DNA of 64,000 nt, taken from assembly GCA_012295225.1 (NCBI GenBank), contig WMKK01000005.1:316958-380957 (forward strand), given 5' to 3'. Position 1 is the stretch's first letter, and every line of letters starts with the position of its first letter. The position numbers and the translations under genes were made by a program. The notes beneath the pieces were generated by a model, which saw only the letters and a program-made list of their open reading frames with translations, did not search any database and was not told the DNA's origin. The stretch comes from Ostreococcus mediterraneus (lineage: Eukaryota; Chlorophyta; Mamiellophyceae; Mamiellales; Bathycoccaceae). Positions 28,101 through 36,771 of the stretch are shown here, in pieces.

Positions 28101-30375
28101 ACACGGTGAGCAACGCGTTGTTAAACGTATCAAAGTTTGACCGTGGCTTCGGATCTATCTTGCAGTATTTGCCGCCAAATACTTGCATACCAACTAAAGC
28201 AAATATCAAGCAAAAAAGACAGAGAATGACTACGAAACTAGTCAAGTCAAGCATGGTCTTCCACATTGTTCTGAGCGTTGACTGAAGTTGAGTCCAAGAT
28301 CGTACCACCTTCAATAGCCTGAAAACTCGGAATGCGCGGAGCATGGTGAAGTTCGATTTACCAACGCCAGACAATCCCATCTCTACAGCGGAGACGATCA
28401 CTATCGAAGCATCGAATCGGTTGAACTTGTCAATAATGTACTCTTTGAAACCAAAGCCAATGAGTTTGAGTACCATCTCCAACATGAAAACAATAGTGAA
28501 GGAAAAGTTCACCAACTCTAAATTATCTGCATACGACTCCGACATCCCGTCATACTCCATGGCTAGGGCGAAGGTATTCGCTAGAATACTCGCATTTATG
28601 ACGTAGAAGAACAACTCGCTTTCAACAAGAGCTCGTACTCGCGGTTGAATAGTTTCCTTCCAACCAAACCAGGTTTTCGCTTGGCTCATAAACCATTTGC
28701 ATACCACTTGAGACCAGTTTTGTACAATTTGAGGTGCAAAACTGGAAAGTTTAGAAATTCTCGTAACCGCTTCATCAGACGCATTACTGAATGAACGCTG
28801 TAATCCTAAAAACGGGCTCATGATCGAGATTCCCATGGATGCAGACTGCAGCTCGGTCATTATATTTGAATCATAAACCATCGTAATAATCGCCAGCGCC
28901 AAGTTGAGAATCACGAAAGCTCCCAAGAAGAGCACAGGAAGAAACCAAATGACCGAAGCTGGCGATACGGAGTCTATCAAGTCGTACATGATTGGGACCC
29001 ATGTCTCTAGTGTAATCGTTTGAAAAATAACCAACCACGACCACCAAACGTTATCAAAACTCGTGTATCCATAGTTGCTATTCTTGTAGACCAGGCACGC
29101 TTGATCACCGCTACACTTCCACGAAGCCATTGACGAAGTACCACACGCTTGATCTTCGTTTTCACTTAACAGTATGGCATCAACACCTGACTCATGAGCC
29201 ACGCAGTTCACGTATGGCTGTGCGCTGTAATTGTCGCACGACGTCGCCGCCGGCAATAAAGTGTAGCACCTGTTGGCTAACTTACCACTAAACATTTGCA
29301 CACCCATGATTCCCATGATGCAAAAGAACAGAACGAAGAACACGACAACATTTCCGAGCATCGGCAAGGAGGTCAACATGGTCCTGACCAGCAGGCGAAG
29401 CGATGGGAACATGGAAATTGTTCTCAAAGGCCGTAAAATTCTAGCGAGTCTCAGAGTGGATAAATTTGAGTCACCAACTCCAGGAAGCTGAGATAAAATG
29501 GAGAAAATCACGATGACGAAGTCCACCGCGTTCCAACTGTCTCTCAAGTACGGTTTGACTTTTTTCGAGGAGGATACGTGCTTTCCCACGAAACCCAAGG
29601 CAATCATTTTAGTGAGCGCTTCAGTAGCGAAAAGCACCGTGAATACGAGCTCACTGTTTTCTATCGCTTGATTACGTGCACCAATGGTGGAATGCGCACC
29701 GCATCCTCGATCCGCGAGCTTTTCGGGTTCGCTCAAACACAGCAGCACGGTGTTCGCGGCAATTAATCCCAAAATGAAGAAATCAAATTTGGGATGTTCG
29801 ACGATCCGTATGCACAGCTTGCGAACTGGGTGGTCCACGGTGAAACACTTAAAGGTCCTACCCCCGTAAACCCGCCCGCTTGCCGTCTCGAAGGACTCAT
29901 CTTCATCCTCATCCCCACTTTCACTCTCAGACTGATGAATCGCTGCAAACGTTCTCGCCGCGGCTAAAGCGTTGCGCGCGTGTTTCCCACTCTTCGTGTG
30001 CTCTCCGAGTCGAGCGTACAACCCAAGCGACGAATCCACGACGTGTTGTGAATCCATACACGAACTATTACCCTCTCCTTCTCCGTCACTCGACGTTTCG
30101 CTACGCCCCGCGCCAGATCCCTCGTCCAACGACCTTTGATTCCCGTACCACAACTCTTCCGCCGTTTCCTCCTCCCCGCCATCATCGCTCTCACACTCGA
30201 CGTTCGCACGCGACATCAACCTCTTCAACGCTCGCACGTGCTTCGTCAGACTTTCCCGCACCCGTTTCGCGCGCGATATCGCCGATGACGACCCATCGCC
30301 GCTCTCCCCACGGCTCGCGAACCTCGCGATCGCGTGGTCGGCGGGAGCGCCCCGCGCGTCGTCATCCGCCGACAT
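25117..30375 (-). CDS. four-domain voltage-gated cation channel, Cav-like (EEEE filter)
   Basis: A 1752-residue protein with four homologous six-helix repeats. Each repeat has an S4 helix with Arg every third residue (for example TLRLARILRPLRTISM and ALRTLRILRPLRLLGR). The pore loops carry Glu in every repeat: TLETW near 28999-29013, THEDW near 28074-28088, TAGEGW near 26785-26802 and LTGEGW near 25930-25948. An EEEE ring is the calcium-selective arrangement; sodium channels differ. The C-terminus has an EF-hand-like helix pair (FRRIWKLFDPELTGFV) and an IQ-like calmodulin site (VLKLQRAFRDRQ). The ATG at 30375 (MSADDD) was chosen over 30717, whose extra residues are Arg-rich leader. Plasma-membrane location is expected. 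Confidence 0.92.
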   Translation of the reverse strand: MSADDDARGAPADHAIARFASRGESGDGSSSAISRAKRVRESLTKHVRALKRLMSRANVECESDDGGEEETAEELWYGNQRSLDEGSGAGRSETSSDGEGEGNSSCMDSQHVVDSSLGLYARLGEHTKSGKHARNALAAARTFAAIHQSESESGDEDEDESFETASGRVYGGRTFKCFTVDHPVRKLCIRIVEHPKFDFFILGLIAANTVLLCLSEPEKLADRGCGAHSTIGARNQAIENSELVFTVLFATEALTKMIALGFVGKHVSSSKKVKPYLRDSWNAVDFVIVIFSILSQLPGVGDSNLSTLRLARILRPLRTISMFPSLRLLVRTMLTSLPMLGNVVVFFVLFFCIMGIMGVQMFSGKLANRCYTLLPAATSCDNYSAQPYVNCVAHESGVDAILLSENEDQACGTSSMASWKCSGDQACLVYKNSNYGYTSFDNVWWSWLVIFQTITLETWVPIMYDLIDSVSPASVIWFLPVLFLGAFVILNLALAIITMVYDSNIMTELQSASMGISIMSPFLGLQRSFSNASDEAVTRISKLSSFAPQIVQNWSQVVCKWFMSQAKTWFGWKETIQPRVRALVESELFFYVINASILANTFALAMEYDGMSESYADNLELVNFSFTIVFMLEMVLKLIGFGFKEYIIDKFNRFDASIVIVSAVEMGLSGVGKSNFTMLRAFRVFRLLKVVRSWTQLQSTLRTMWKTMLDLTSFVVILCLFCLIFALVGMQVFGGKYCKIDPKPRSNFDTFNNALLTVLQVITHEDWPLVLYDTMYTSGSASVIYFIVTLVLGDFIVLNSLIAILLSNFDDRKESIIRDMEAAKGAKGKSIFGALGYLFPRSQVSQRESDVSHSEESPLTSSQEKFAALAHRLLLQEGRKDVAKQEEMRMERARKLLELENDKDDVSINLFANRKKKRGSISPMKLTSFQSNSLYIFKPSNRLRKICFRIADDKRFEWVVLMCIICSSLIMVFETPENMERASFSRNMDIMDYIFTAVFTLEMLMKWIALGVYNRDAHCYLKNPWNILDGVIVVISLIGLGIQAAIDVGWVRALRTLRILRPLRLLGRVKGLKVVVNALISSLPGLGYVLLLSAIVWLIFAIAGMSLFMGKFVSCSDPTITTKAECVDSTTSVSATRVWDVLTGTCNDSTISTEVACTGSYTSTTVTAREWISSDSNFNSFPRAMLTLFEVTAGEGWTVVMYNGEDAVGTDVAMRREANPVATWYFVTFVVLSNFFLLNMCIGIVIDNFLKISTSTMSRTMMSESQSRWVNAQRNKQFTANTSFFAPPPEERWRKALVKFIEDIKFDYFIMGSIVLNAVILMTESHTDSSTKTQALTIINYIFTGIFTTEAMLKIAAYYPKRYFSSGWNVFDFLIVVSSIIGSILGTGGGSSAFRAMRICRVFRMVKKWKALNTLFQTLVMTIPALGNIALLLSLLFFTYAILGVQVFGRIAYGEALSRHANFKDFGGALLTLLRVLTGEGWQEIMYDTMNMENCDSSQQCAIGTCCGTYGASLYFVSFVAFSSFVVLNLLIAVVLDNYSMSQQEAKSQLVSPSDVKDFRRIWKLFDPELTGFVQTSDVHNIVCLVPPPLGLKGQRTTDLALLQFMKSLNVHEGSAKFVHYVDVLQALSARAMGVDFNYLPLEVRKELESERGEAKKRALSKIKFRARRRAARAAADAEMATDHHPDAKSKLVCSVNRDIDETEFEPITGIDGAPLSVSTLLIVLKLQRAFRDRQALKKQSRGDARAVVNRL

Positions 30376-30752
30376 CGCGCGCGTTCCACGCCCGGACGAC
30401 GCTGGACCGGCGGCGACGACGACGGCGACGACGACGAGGGTCGTTCGCGGCGCGGCGCGCGCGTCCCCAGCGATGCGGTGGTCGGCGTCTGTCGCGCGCG
30501 ACGCGCCGGCGCAGCGTTGCGCAACGACACCAGTCACACGTGGAACGCGAACACCATACACGGCGCGCGAATTCCGCGCGAATGCGCGCGCGCGCCCGCA
30601 TTCGTCGACGCGTGCAGATCGCGCGTTCGTTAGAACGCGTTCGTTGGGTCGAGTACTCGCGCGCGTGAGGTGATTGCGGCGTCGTCGGCGACGAGGCGTG
30701 CGTGAGCAACGTGGCATTCGCTTTCGGGGGCTGACTGTGCATTTGCATTCTT
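30376..30752. promoter_or_regulatory. divergent promoter region of the channel and MsrA-like genes
   Basis: 377 bp, dominated by cg dinucleotides and gacgacgacg runs. Several frames are open on both strands because of this composition, but none carries recognisable sequence. No RNA gene is seen. Confidence 0.5.
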
Positions 30753-30970
30753 TTGAGTTTTCGGATGCGCGAGGACGGGGAGGACGTGCGCACGCCGCAC
30801 GGCGGGCGGAAGTTGGAAGAAGCGTACTTTTCTACCGGTGCGAATGCGTTTTTGGAGCTCGAGCTCGCGAAGGAGGTAGGCGCGCACGGTATGGTTGAGC
30901 TCGGGCGGTTACGTCGAAGAAAGGCGAGAGCGCTGTCGTTTGGTTCGAAGACGCGGAGGTCGTCGTCGCT

Positions 30971-31009
<39 letters not shown>

Positions 31010-31526
31010 GGGGGGTGCGATAATGTCGTTTATGCCGTCGACGTCGTCATCGGCAGCGGGAAGCGAGGTTGTGTTGGTGAAATGGGATCCGTCGAATCCG
31101 TACGCGCCGACGTACGAAGAGTTGAGTAACGCTTTTTGGTGCGCGCATGATCCAAGGCTAGACCCTCCAGTTCAAGGCATGAATGCATCGATGATATATG
31201 TCACTACAGATGCACAGTGTGAGACGGCGCAGCGCATGTTGAGTAAAAAAATTGAAGAACTGGGCGAAGGCGTGCTAACGTGTATTGAATCCGCGGTGGA
31301 GTTCGTGTTTGAACCGGCGCCTCCGTCAAAACAGAAAGTGCTCGAGAGACGCGCGTCGGAAGATGGATCTTCACCGGAACATCACAGGGCAGGACCAATC
31401 GGAACGATTATTGGCACAATCAACCATACGTTTCATTTTGCCGTCGACTGGACAAAAATTCTCGCGGTGGATTCGACGGTTTGGGCGCTCAAGAAATTTT
31501 CAGGCAAGGCATCGTCAGTGGCTTAA
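30753..31526 (+). CDS. MsrA-like protein lacking the catalytic cysteine
   Basis: A 257-residue protein. PYAPTYEELSNAFWCAHDPRLDPPVQG, followed by ASMIYVTTDAQCETAQRMLSKKIEE, closely follows the C-terminal half of peptide methionine sulfoxide reductase A (SYEELLxxFWxxHDPT, then a tyrosine-rich strand and helix). Upstream, EEAYFSTGANAFLELELAKEVGA occupies the place of the active-site segment GCFWGVE, but the GCFW motif is absent. A serine run encoded by (GTC)n (30971-31007) interrupts the region between them. It is therefore unlikely to reduce methionine sulfoxide by the known mechanism. A second ATG at 30765 is also possible. Confidence 0.62.
30971..31007 (+). repeat. (GTC)n run encoding polyserine
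   Basis: Twelve near-perfect trinucleotide units within the MsrA-like gene, read in the serine frame. Such runs recur in this window and are probable replication-slippage sites. Confidence 0.8.
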
Positions 31527-31590
31527 CTTGAATTTGTTTCTAAACGTTTGTATTATATTCACGGCACTGCCTCGAGTGCTCTAAACACTC

Positions 31591-34500
31591 CTAAACAGCT
31601 AACGCTCGAACTTGTTCGAGTTTCTTCAAGATTTCGCTCGGCGTGCGATCCATGTCCTCTGCGATGCGACGTTGCACCTCGGCGCTCAACGCGCCAAATT
31701 GCTCGCACAAATCGCCATCAACCACATTCTTCACCGGAGCGTAATACGATCTAAATGACATGTGATCCCGTCCTACGAGAGAAGGCGCTTCTTGTCGCAT
31801 GTGCATCTCTAAGTGAGTGAAGAACTCGATTTCAGACTTTGTGCTGAACGGCACCAGCGCGCCGATGCCACCCATCAAAGTGCCGTAGAGCACAAGTTCC
31901 GTACCACCCGGCTGAAGCGCACCCTTCGTGAGCGCGCACACGGTTTCGCCCACATAAAACTGCGCCGGTGTCTCCGATTTATTAGGTGCACCATTCAACA
32001 AACCATCGGCGTGAACATTCTTTCCTCCCGTTGGGTCATCGTCCATTTCCTCGCTCACATCCTTTGGCAAACGGTTGATGAAAATGTTACCAAACTTGTC
32101 AGCGCCCGCAAGGGTGTCGTAGTCTAATGGTAACGTTGCCGTCATGTATCGTGGTCGCACGTCATCTGCAAAAACGTAAATGCTCCCCTCATCAGCCTTG
32201 TACTTGACAAAGTGAATCGACTCTTGTACGTCGCCGACGTAAATTCTATCACCCGCCGCGTGAATGGTTGAGATGAAGTTCGGGAAGTTTCTATTCTCCA
32301 CTTTGCGCAACATCTTTTTCTTACCAAAGTCATAAATTCGGAGTGCATTGTTGACACCCGCGAGCAAGTGACCCTTGAAACCGCACAACGCGCCAACAGG
32401 TCCATCGGTTGGCGTGGAGTGCACCAAGGTGAGCGTCGTACCATCCGTGCCATATCTGTACAAGTGAATAAAACCACCTTCGCAATCACGCGGGGCAAAG
32501 GTAAGACTGATGGCAGTACCGACCGCTAATAACAACTCATTTGGTCCAGACATGTACACGTGGCACAAGCTGAGCGCAGCTTCATTCTTTGCGAGTTCAA
32601 GCGTAAACGTTGATTTTGCGTCCTTTGGATTGACGATGCGTACACACGATGCCCAAGTCCCTGGAGAGCTCTTCGGCGCGCCGAACTGCTCTACTGGCGT
32701 CATTTTTTGGGCATCTTCATCATCATCGTCGTCAGCGGGTGATGCTTCATCCGCAGGGATAGCCTCGGGACCTTCTCGCTCGCTCACCGGAACGGTGCAC
32801 TGGTCGCTTTCAATCAACGCAATCATGCGTGTGTCGGGATTGGCACTCATCGCACGCGGCGTGTAACGCAGCTTAATTGAAGTCTGGTTGAAATTTTCAC
32901 CCAAACGCTCGACGCTCGCGATGCGGAGAGTCTGGTTCGAAATCGCAACCACACCTTCTGGGCACTGTTCGCTGCTAAAGGAGCACATTTCTTCAATCGG
33001 AACGTAAGAAATCGGTGCCAACACGAATGTTCCCTTCTCAGAATAACCCAACCAAGGCCTGGAAGACAGAGCCACCATTGCAGGCGAACCGCGAATCACA
33101 GTGCGCACTAACTTGGGCGCCCGAGCACCCAAGAAACGCATACGGGTATCGCTTAATTGACCAGACACTTGATCAATGGTGCAACGCATCAAAACTCCAT
33201 TCGCCATGCCCACGTTCAATAGTAAGCTTCCTTGAGAAGACTCCGTAGACGCCGTCGGAAGCACTAGCAAACTCGTCGGCGCCGCTCCCTTGAGTGCTTG
33301 CACGGCTAACGTTTGCAAGCAGTCGTCGGGATTGAGGCTCATGATTCGTACATTTCCGTCAAAGGAACCCATCGCGAGGAACCTATTTCTCAACGCCCCT
33401 TCCGGAACCGGGCCAATATCCAAGCACGCGATATCGCCATTCGTTTCAAGCTTTTCGACTTCGATCAACTGTCCAGTCGCATCGAGTTCGAAATAAATTA
33501 CTTCACCACCAGTGAGAGCGATGACGACTTGCTTGTTGTTGCACGTGCACTTGGAGATTTGCTTGCGCCCAGGCGTGCGCCACTCATTTACGCGTTTGTC
33601 CGCCTTGATGTGACGCAAACCACTTGGGTGAACTTGCAACAACGAATCATCACCCATCAAGCACACTTGAAGCGTGGGCGATGTACCTAAAAGTCCGCTG
33701 TCGCTCACCTCCGCAACGGTGTCACCAATCGACAACACCAACGTCGCATTCAAGAAGGACACCACAATGTAAGAGTCGTACTCTTGAGACGAGTTGGTTT
33801 TGACCGTGAAAATTGCGTTCGGTTGTCCAGGAAGGGCGCTCATGGCCAATTCACTCATGCCAATGCCTTGACGCAAGATTCGCATCGTACTGCGCGCGCC
33901 AGTGCCGCACAGAGTGTACAGCTGAGGCGTTTCTTCATCAGTCAGATTGTGAGCCTGCATGTCTAAAACAGGGCACAAACTGTCTATGTTGTCGATTGGG
34001 TATAAGTTCGTCAACGGTCGCGGGTCAAAGAATACGGGTTGGTAGCCCTCTTCCGTTTCCATGAGTCCCGCAGACGTGCTTTCGACGGCATCGTCGTCCC
34101 CAATACCGGCAAATTGGTAAAGCGCGTGGTTACCAAACTCGCTCGCTGCAAACAAGAAACCCGTTTTCAAAACGCACATACTGATGCACGTGGGAATTGT
34201 GTCAAAGTACTTGACCTTGATTTCGTTCACCTTTTCTCCAGAGTAGTCAACCGTGAGTTTGTAAATATCCCCATATTCGCTTTGCGCCAAGAAGAAGAAC
34301 GTATTCTTTGATCTATGGCTCGCCGAAGACACGATGAGTACCCCGCGATCGGCGCTCAACGATGTTCGACGCGGAATCACCGCGCGAACCTCGTCGTGAT
34401 TTTGATGTTTGTAAATCACAAAGTTTTCACAACACACCAAGACGCCGCCTGGCCCATCGCTCCCACCGGGCACGGGAATCAAATGGTTCGCTCCGTTGTC

Positions 34501-35184
34501 GATCGGTTCACTCCACTTGCGAACGACGTGGTTCAAACCCAAATCAAGCTCGTAATACGTCAAGTGTTTTTGAGCTTCTGCCACGGCTTCACCGCTCGGG
34601 TCGATATCGGCGTCGCCGTAGTCCAATTCAATGGCGGCGAAAATCGGATTGTCCAAACCACAATCCAATCCGCACATGTGAAAAACAATCGTCTGCGACT
34701 TATTGGCCTCTAACGGCGAAGAAATCGTCAGATTCGCCTTGTTGTCTCTGTTCAGCACGTACACCAACTTGCTCTTTTCAATTGCCCCGATGCAAATTGC
34801 TCTGCCCTTTGGGTCGGCGCACAAAAACTGCCCAGGCACCACCCGACGACACCCACTCTTCCCGAACGTCTCTTGGTGCACTTTAACAAACGATGCCTTA
34901 TCCTTGTCATACTGCACTATAACGACTCGCCCACTGTCGCTCCCGATGACAATGTAATCGCGATTCGCGCCCGTCAATCGAAACGCAGCGATCGAGCGCA
35001 CGATCCCAAACGCCTCCATCGAACATATCGTCTGAACCTTCCCCGTATCATCCGGCCTGAGTAACTCCAACGTCTTATTCCTCGCCACCACGATCTCCTG
35101 CGCCTTGGGTGCGCTGAAGTTCCCGTACACCGCGGCGTTAATCCCCGCAGACTTTTGCAGCGACAGATTGTACAAGTGCACCAT
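31591..35184 (-). CDS. SF3B3: splicing factor 3B subunit 3 (SAP130)
   Basis: A 1197-residue protein starting MVHLYNLSLQKSAGINAAVYGNF, which is the strongly conserved N-terminus of SF3B3. The body is the triple beta-propeller of the DDB1/CPSF160 family, with signatures such as IVIGSDSGRVVIVQYD and, near the end, HLEMHMRQEAPSLVGRDHMSFRSYY and VDGDLCEQF. SF3b recognises the branch site as part of the U2 snRNP; its presence fits the few but well-formed introns seen here. Full length is normal for the family. It converges with the MsrA-like gene, 64 bp apart. Confidence 0.96.
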   Translation of the reverse strand: MVHLYNLSLQKSAGINAAVYGNFSAPKAQEIVVARNKTLELLRPDDTGKVQTICSMEAFGIVRSIAAFRLTGANRDYIVIGSDSGRVVIVQYDKDKASFVKVHQETFGKSGCRRVVPGQFLCADPKGRAICIGAIEKSKLVYVLNRDNKANLTISSPLEANKSQTIVFHMCGLDCGLDNPIFAAIELDYGDADIDPSGEAVAEAQKHLTYYELDLGLNHVVRKWSEPIDNGANHLIPVPGGSDGPGGVLVCCENFVIYKHQNHDEVRAVIPRRTSLSADRGVLIVSSASHRSKNTFFFLAQSEYGDIYKLTVDYSGEKVNEIKVKYFDTIPTCISMCVLKTGFLFAASEFGNHALYQFAGIGDDDAVESTSAGLMETEEGYQPVFFDPRPLTNLYPIDNIDSLCPVLDMQAHNLTDEETPQLYTLCGTGARSTMRILRQGIGMSELAMSALPGQPNAIFTVKTNSSQEYDSYIVVSFLNATLVLSIGDTVAEVSDSGLLGTSPTLQVCLMGDDSLLQVHPSGLRHIKADKRVNEWRTPGRKQISKCTCNNKQVVIALTGGEVIYFELDATGQLIEVEKLETNGDIACLDIGPVPEGALRNRFLAMGSFDGNVRIMSLNPDDCLQTLAVQALKGAAPTSLLVLPTASTESSQGSLLLNVGMANGVLMRCTIDQVSGQLSDTRMRFLGARAPKLVRTVIRGSPAMVALSSRPWLGYSEKGTFVLAPISYVPIEEMCSFSSEQCPEGVVAISNQTLRIASVERLGENFNQTSIKLRYTPRAMSANPDTRMIALIESDQCTVPVSEREGPEAIPADEASPADDDDDEDAQKMTPVEQFGAPKSSPGTWASCVRIVNPKDAKSTFTLELAKNEAALSLCHVYMSGPNELLLAVGTAISLTFAPRDCEGGFIHLYRYGTDGTTLTLVHSTPTDGPVGALCGFKGHLLAGVNNALRIYDFGKKKMLRKVENRNFPNFISTIHAAGDRIYVGDVQESIHFVKYKADEGSIYVFADDVRPRYMTATLPLDYDTLAGADKFGNIFINRLPKDVSEEMDDDPTGGKNVHADGLLNGAPNKSETPAQFYVGETVCALTKGALQPGGTELVLYGTLMGGIGALVPFSTKSEIEFFTHLEMHMRQEAPSLVGRDHMSFRSYYAPVKNVVDGDLCEQFGALSAEVQRRIAEDMDRTPSEILKKLEQVRALAV

Positions 35185-35400
35185 CGCTCCGCGCCCTCAC
35201 GTGCGTCGCCTCGCGTGCGTACGCGCGCTGTCGCCGCGTTCGTGCGTCGGCGCGATGCGTGCGCGCGTGCTCCACTCGCGTTCTCTCGACGGCGGTGCGC
35301 GCGAGATGTCGAGCGCGGCGACGAATGCGGCGCCGCGTCTGAGGGTTAATCACTCCAAGGACACGCGCAGCCGTCATTCGCCGCCTCGCGAGACCGCGCG

Positions 35401-36714
35401 ATGCGTCAACGCGCGACGACGACGGTGGCGAACGCCGTGCGAGCGTGCGCGTCGCGCGCGTCGCGCGCGGGATTTGCAACGACGGCGTCGAGCGCGGTGG
35501 TGGAGGCGCCGCGTGTGCGCGCGCACGATGCGGTGTCGAGCACGCGGTGGGATTCATGGCGCTTGGGCGCGGCGTTCGGGGAACGTGGCGAGGGTGCGCG
35601 CGCGCGAGAGGTGTATTCGTGCGCGAGGGCGTATTCGAGTTTAGTCGGTGGGTGGAAAATCAAGCGGGCGACGCCTTATGGGATGGGAGACTCGTTGTTG
35701 CAACGCGCGGAGAGTAAAGCCAAAGCGGCGAGAGAGGCGCCAGAGAATAACGCCGCGGCGATGTCGAACGGACTTCGGTCGGAGAACGACGATCGAGTTG
35801 ATGGAAATGGTGATTCTTCGCACGCGGCGACGAATGCGTATGATTTTATGTTGCCAGTGAGGGCGTATTACGTCGGGAGTACCATCGACGTTAAGGCTGT
35901 GGCGAAGCAAATGCCGGCGTATCCCAAAGAGTTTAATCGCGATGGTGTCATCATTCGCATGTCGCCACAGAAGCTTGCGGAGTTACCTAGTTTTGACGAC
36001 AATGCTCCGATCCCACCTGAGATGCTCAGTCGATATTTCGTGGTATTCAAGTTTGGTTCGGTGGTATTTTACAACATGGGACAGAAGGAGCGCGAGGAGT
36101 GTTTGAAGCTTGCGAGGTCGTTCACGTCGACGCCGTTGCCGGTGCCGATGACGGATGATTACAGAGTCGTCGTGCGACCGACTCTGGAGGATTGGGCGAA
36201 ATTGGAAAGCGATCACATTGTGCTGAAACGTATGGATATTAACAACATTTCTGTCATTTCCTCCGTCTTGGCGCAAACAGTGGCGTTGGAGCACTACGAA
36301 CAAAAAGTGGACGGAATGGTGGAGATTTTCAGTAAATTAAATAAAAGCACCGAGTTAACCGGAGACTTGAACATCAGCAAGAAAAGGCTTTTCTCGCTCG
36401 TTGCGGAAAACAACAACACGCTGACTGAATTGATTACCAAGCTCGGGTTGTTGGGGCGTTCCGACACCGCTTGGCAATACGCGCAGTACAACATTGTTTG
36501 GGAAGGTTTGCGACAAGATTTCGAACTTGAAGATCGATTCCAAGATTTAGATTACAAGCTCAATCTGATTCAAACTCAAGTGAAGTTTTACTTGGAAATT
36601 CTTCAAAACCGCAAAAGCGACGCGTTGGAATGGATTATTATCGTACTCATTTCGCTCGAGATTTGCGTTTCGCTCTACGACATGAGCGATAAGATATCTC
36701 TTCCTTGGATGTAG
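35401..36714 (+). CDS. RMND1/DUF155-family mitochondrial membrane protein
   Basis: A 437-residue protein with a long Arg/Ala/Ser-rich N-terminus consistent with mitochondrial import. The DUF155 domain covers about residues 155-400 (YFVVFKFGSVVFYNMGQKE, then IISSVLAQTVALEHYE-like helix and LFSLVAENNNTLTELITKLGLLGRSD). A single C-terminal membrane segment is seen (ALEWIIIVLISLEICVSLY). Human RMND1 and yeast relatives support mitochondrial translation at the inner membrane; plant homologues include RETARDED ROOT GROWTH. The first ATG at 35401 is accepted because the presequence-like stretch follows directly. Confidence 0.9.
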   Translation: MRQRATTTVANAVRACASRASRAGFATTASSAVVEAPRVRAHDAVSSTRWDSWRLGAAFGERGEGARAREVYSCARAYSSLVGGWKIKRATPYGMGDSLLQRAESKAKAAREAPENNAAAMSNGLRSENDDRVDGNGDSSHAATNAYDFMLPVRAYYVGSTIDVKAVAKQMPAYPKEFNRDGVIIRMSPQKLAELPSFDDNAPIPPEMLSRYFVVFKFGSVVFYNMGQKEREECLKLARSFTSTPLPVPMTDDYRVVVRPTLEDWAKLESDHIVLKRMDINNISVISSVLAQTVALEHYEQKVDGMVEIFSKLNKSTELTGDLNISKKRLFSLVAENNNTLTELITKLGLLGRSDTAWQYAQYNIVWEGLRQDFELEDRFQDLDYKLNLIQTQVKFYLEILQNRKSDALEWIIIVLISLEICVSLYDMSDKISLPWM

Positions 36715-36771
36715 GCAGCTTTATAACATTCGTTTGTAACATTTATATCACCACGCTGTATGTATGCACTT

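Noticed and set aside
29880-30668. 262-codon plus-strand frame over the 5-prime end of the channel gene
   Set aside because: Arg/Ser/Thr low-complexity content; overlaps the channel coding region, which has clear motifs.
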